DNA of 6,450 nt from Chlorobiales bacterium (GTDB lineage Bacteria; Bacteroidota; Chlorobiia; Chlorobiales; Chlorobiaceae), in contig JAKSCY010000158.1 of NCBI GenBank assembly GCA_022360355.1, forward strand, positions 1 to 6,450. The letters are read 5' to 3'. The position numbers and the translations under genes were made by a program. The notes under the pieces were generated by a model. The model had not been told where the DNA came from, did not search any database, and saw only the letters and a list, made by a program, of their open reading frames with translations. This document shows, one piece after another, positions 4,616-6,450 of this stretch; the first letter of the stretch is position 1, and each line of letters begins with the position of its first letter.

Positions 4616-6450
4616 ATGAAACAATTACACTTATTTCGGCGCAGTTTTTACACAAGCTTACTACTTCTGTTCGCAATAACGATCAATCCATACTCTGTTT
4701 CAGCAGAAACCGACCCTTCAGAGAAAAAAGCAAATCGTTACACCGTATCCGACATATCGTTCAACGGCCTGCAGACTATCAGCGAGAATGAACTCCTCAA
4801 CAGCCTCCCCCTCAAGAAAGGGGACGTCATATCCATACCGGGGCCCGAGATCTCTCGAGCCATCGACTATCTCTGGAAACAGAAAAAGTTCAGCGATATC
4901 CAGGCTGATCAGACCCTGTCGGGCAGGATGGTCGATCTTCGGTTTATCGTCACTGAACGCCCCCTGCTTGACCGGGTTGTCTTTGAAGGCAACAACAAGC
5001 TGAAAGATAAGGAGCTTGACAATATAGCAGCTCTGTACCCGGGCAGACATGTCGATAAACAGAGCCTCCTGACCGCATTGAGCAAAATAAAAAACGCCTA
5101 CAAGGAAAAAGGTTACCTTCGGGCCGATGTCAAGTATACGCTGAAGCAGCTTCAGAACAACAGGGTTGCAGTATTCTTCGCGATTGACGAAAAATCAAAA
5201 GTCATCATCGAAAAAATCCGGTTCCACGGGAATAGTGCGTTCAAAGACGGAAAACTCCGGGGAGTATTCAAGGAAACCAGCCAGAACGCATGGTGGAAAA
5301 CAATTTTCGGGCGGCCTAAACTCGATACTGAAAAGTACAACGAAGACAAAAAACTGCTCATTGATTTTTACAAGGAAAACGGCTACCGTGATATAACAAT
5401 TGTCAGAGACTCCATTTCGTACACAAAAGACAGGAAAGGACTGAACATTGACATTTATCTCGAAGAGGGACCGGTTTATTTTTTCAGAAACATCACCTGG
5501 AGCGGCAACACCAAGGATTTTGCAACAACCGAGATCCTGAACAATGTTTTCAGCATAAAAAAAGGCGATCGTTACAACGGGAAAAAAATTCAGGAAAAGC
5601 TGAACTTTTCCAAAGACAACCGCGACGTGGCATCGCTTTACCTTGACCGGGGTTACCTCTCCTTCCGCACCTCCGTGCAGGAAAAGGTTGTTCCGCCTGA
5701 TTCGGTTGATCTTGACATTGCACTCCGTGAAGGAGAGCAGTTCAGACTCGGAAAAATCAATATCAAGGGAAACACGAAAACCAAGGATCATGTCATCCGC
5801 CGCGAACTGCGCACTGTTCCGGGAGATATGTTCAGCCGAAAAAATGTTGTCAGGAGCGTCAGGGAAATATCAATGCTCAACTACTTTGACCCTGAAACAA
5901 CAAGACCTGATATTCAGCCGGATGAAGCAAGCAAGACTGTCGACATCACCTACAATGTCACCGAGAAACAAACCGACACGTTCAACGCATCGGTTGGCTA
6001 CAGTGGTAATATCGGTTTTACCGGGGCTCTCGGCGTAACCTTCAATAATTTTTCCCTCCAGGATCTTTTCAACGGAGGGGCCTGGGATCCCTTACCGCAT
6101 GGTGACGGTCAAAAACTCTCTTTCCAGTGGCAGTTCGGCAACGAGGATTACCGCACGCTGTCACTCTCATTCACAGAACCCTGGGCGTTTGGAACCCCAA
6201 CAGCAGTAGGCTTTTCTGTATTCAGAACACAACGTAACTTCACGGATGATGATGACGATGATGATGACGACGACAACCTGCTTAAGCAGACCGGTGCGTC
6301 ACTGAGCATTGGAAGGCGGCTGACCTGGCCGGACGACTATTTCTCGATCAACTGGAAACTGAAGTACCTGCACAGTGAAGGTGAATTGCTCAGCTTTGTT
6401 GACTCCGAAAACCAGCCGGATACGGCTGATGAAATTTCCATCACACAAAC
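4616..6450 (+). CDS. bamA: Outer membrane protein assembly factor BamA (Omp85), 3' end cut by window
   Basis: BamA is the channel of the BAM complex, which folds and inserts beta-barrel proteins into the outer membrane. The frame is open from 4616 to the window edge (611 codons plus two bases), with no stop. The signal peptide has a basic start (KQLHLFRR), a hydrophobic core (SLLLLFAITI) and probable cleavage after VSA at residue 30. Five POTRA repeats follow at about 42-117, 118-194, 196-286, 287-375 and 376-453, most with a conserved G-N or N-G turn (FEGNNKL, FHGNSAF, IKGNTKT) and a GY loop (KGYLRAD, NGYRDI, RGYLSF). The barrel starts near 456 with FNASVGYSGNIGF. FTEPWAFG (519-526) is a typical periplasmic turn. 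Ten aspartates occupy 544-553. An in-frame ATG at 4604 would add four residues (MCTF). Neither start has a ribosome site, so translation may be coupled to uppS. The remaining barrel strands lie outside the window. In E. coli cdsA and rseP lie between uppS and bamA, but here they do not. Confidence 0.95.
   Translation, partial: MKQLHLFRRSFYTSLLLLFAITINPYSVSAETDPSEKKANRYTVSDISFNGLQTISENELLNSLPLKKGDVISIPGPEISRAIDYLWKQKKFSDIQADQTLSGRMVDLRFIVTERPLLDRVVFEGNNKLKDKELDNIAALYPGRHVDKQSLLTALSKIKNAYKEKGYLRADVKYTLKQLQNNRVAVFFAIDEKSKVIIEKIRFHGNSAFKDGKLRGVFKETSQNAWWKTIFGRPKLDTEKYNEDKKLLIDFYKENGYRDITIVRDSISYTKDRKGLNIDIYLEEGPVYFFRNITWSGNTKDFATTEILNNVFSIKKGDRYNGKKIQEKLNFSKDNRDVASLYLDRGYLSFRTSVQEKVVPPDSVDLDIALREGEQFRLGKINIKGNTKTKDHVIRRELRTVPGDMFSRKNVVRSVREISMLNYFDPETTRPDIQPDEASKTVDITYNVTEKQTDTFNASVGYSGNIGFTGALGVTFNNFSLQDLFNGGAWDPLPHGDGQKLSFQWQFGNEDYRTLSLSFTEPWAFGTPTAVGFSVFRTQRNFTDDDDDDDDDDNLLKQTGASLSIGRRLTWPDDYFSINWKLKYLHSEGELLSFVDSENQPDTADEISITQ
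6245..6274 (+). repeat. GAY trinucleotide tract encoding ten consecutive Asp in BamA
   Basis: Ten GAT/GAC codons in a row encode D544-D553 of BamA. The DNA holds two exact 12-bp copies of GATGATGATGAC (6245-6256 and 6257-6268) followed by GACGAC, which suggests growth by slippage or tandem duplication. Because the unit is three bases, length changes would keep the frame. By alignment of the flanking FTEPWAFG and LSIGRRL strands with E. coli BamA, it falls in the third extracellular loop, between strands 5 and 6. Confidence 0.93.

Noticed and set aside
5195..5791. A 198-codon open frame on the minus strand inside bamA
   Set aside because: It is opposite the POTRA repeats, which are continuous and well conserved on the plus strand. 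It has no recognisable domain.
1..6450. Mobile element, CRISPR array, toxin-antitoxin or defence system, tRNA or rRNA
   Set aside because: No direct-repeat arrays, transposase or integrase motifs, terminal inverted repeats or cloverleaf-like sequence were seen. The window is filled by five conserved core genes.

Overview
The window is a compact stretch of bacterial chromosome carrying five conserved housekeeping genes. The fifth runs off the right edge. Several features point to the Bacteroidota/Chlorobiota group. The undecaprenyl synthase has the LSYSGKW form of its substrate-binding motif. The Omp85 protein has a Trp-Trp insertion in POTRA 3 and a long first barrel turn (LFNGGAWDPLPHGDGQK) of the kind I associate with that group. 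uppS is followed directly by bamA. Protein style and moderate GC (judged by eye, not computed) suggest a green sulfur bacterium, Chlorobium/Prosthecochloris-like. That placement is inference from recalled family features, not a database match.

Layout: 1-108 is AT-rich upstream DNA. kdsD (109-1089, +) encodes arabinose-5-phosphate isomerase, the first step toward KDO for lipopolysaccharide. It converges tail to tail, 29 bp apart, on sucD (1119-2021, -), the alpha subunit of succinyl-CoA synthetase. Behind it, on the same strand and 98 bp away, lies gatA (2120-3553, -), the amidase subunit of the Glu/Asp-tRNA amidotransferase. A roughly 200-bp divergent control region (3554-3749) separates gatA from uppS (3750-4592, +), which makes the undecaprenyl carrier lipid. 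bamA (4616 to beyond 6450, +) follows 23 bp later and encodes the outer-membrane protein assembly channel.

Three of the genes (kdsD, uppS, bamA) build the Gram-negative envelope, supplying LPS sugar, lipid carrier and OMP insertion. sucD and gatA serve central carbon metabolism and tRNA charging, and neither has its partner subunits (sucC; gatB, gatC) beside it. If the host is a green sulfur bacterium, sucD would work in the reductive TCA cycle.

I saw no mobile element, CRISPR array, RNA gene or defence system, and the gene content is ordinary. Points that merit a second look are a run of ten aspartates in a predicted surface loop of BamA, two divergent promoter candidates that occupy the same DNA, a small well-placed ORF overlapping the start of uppS, and an 11-bp inverted repeat at the kdsD/sucD junction. 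All intergenic gaps are under 300 bases.
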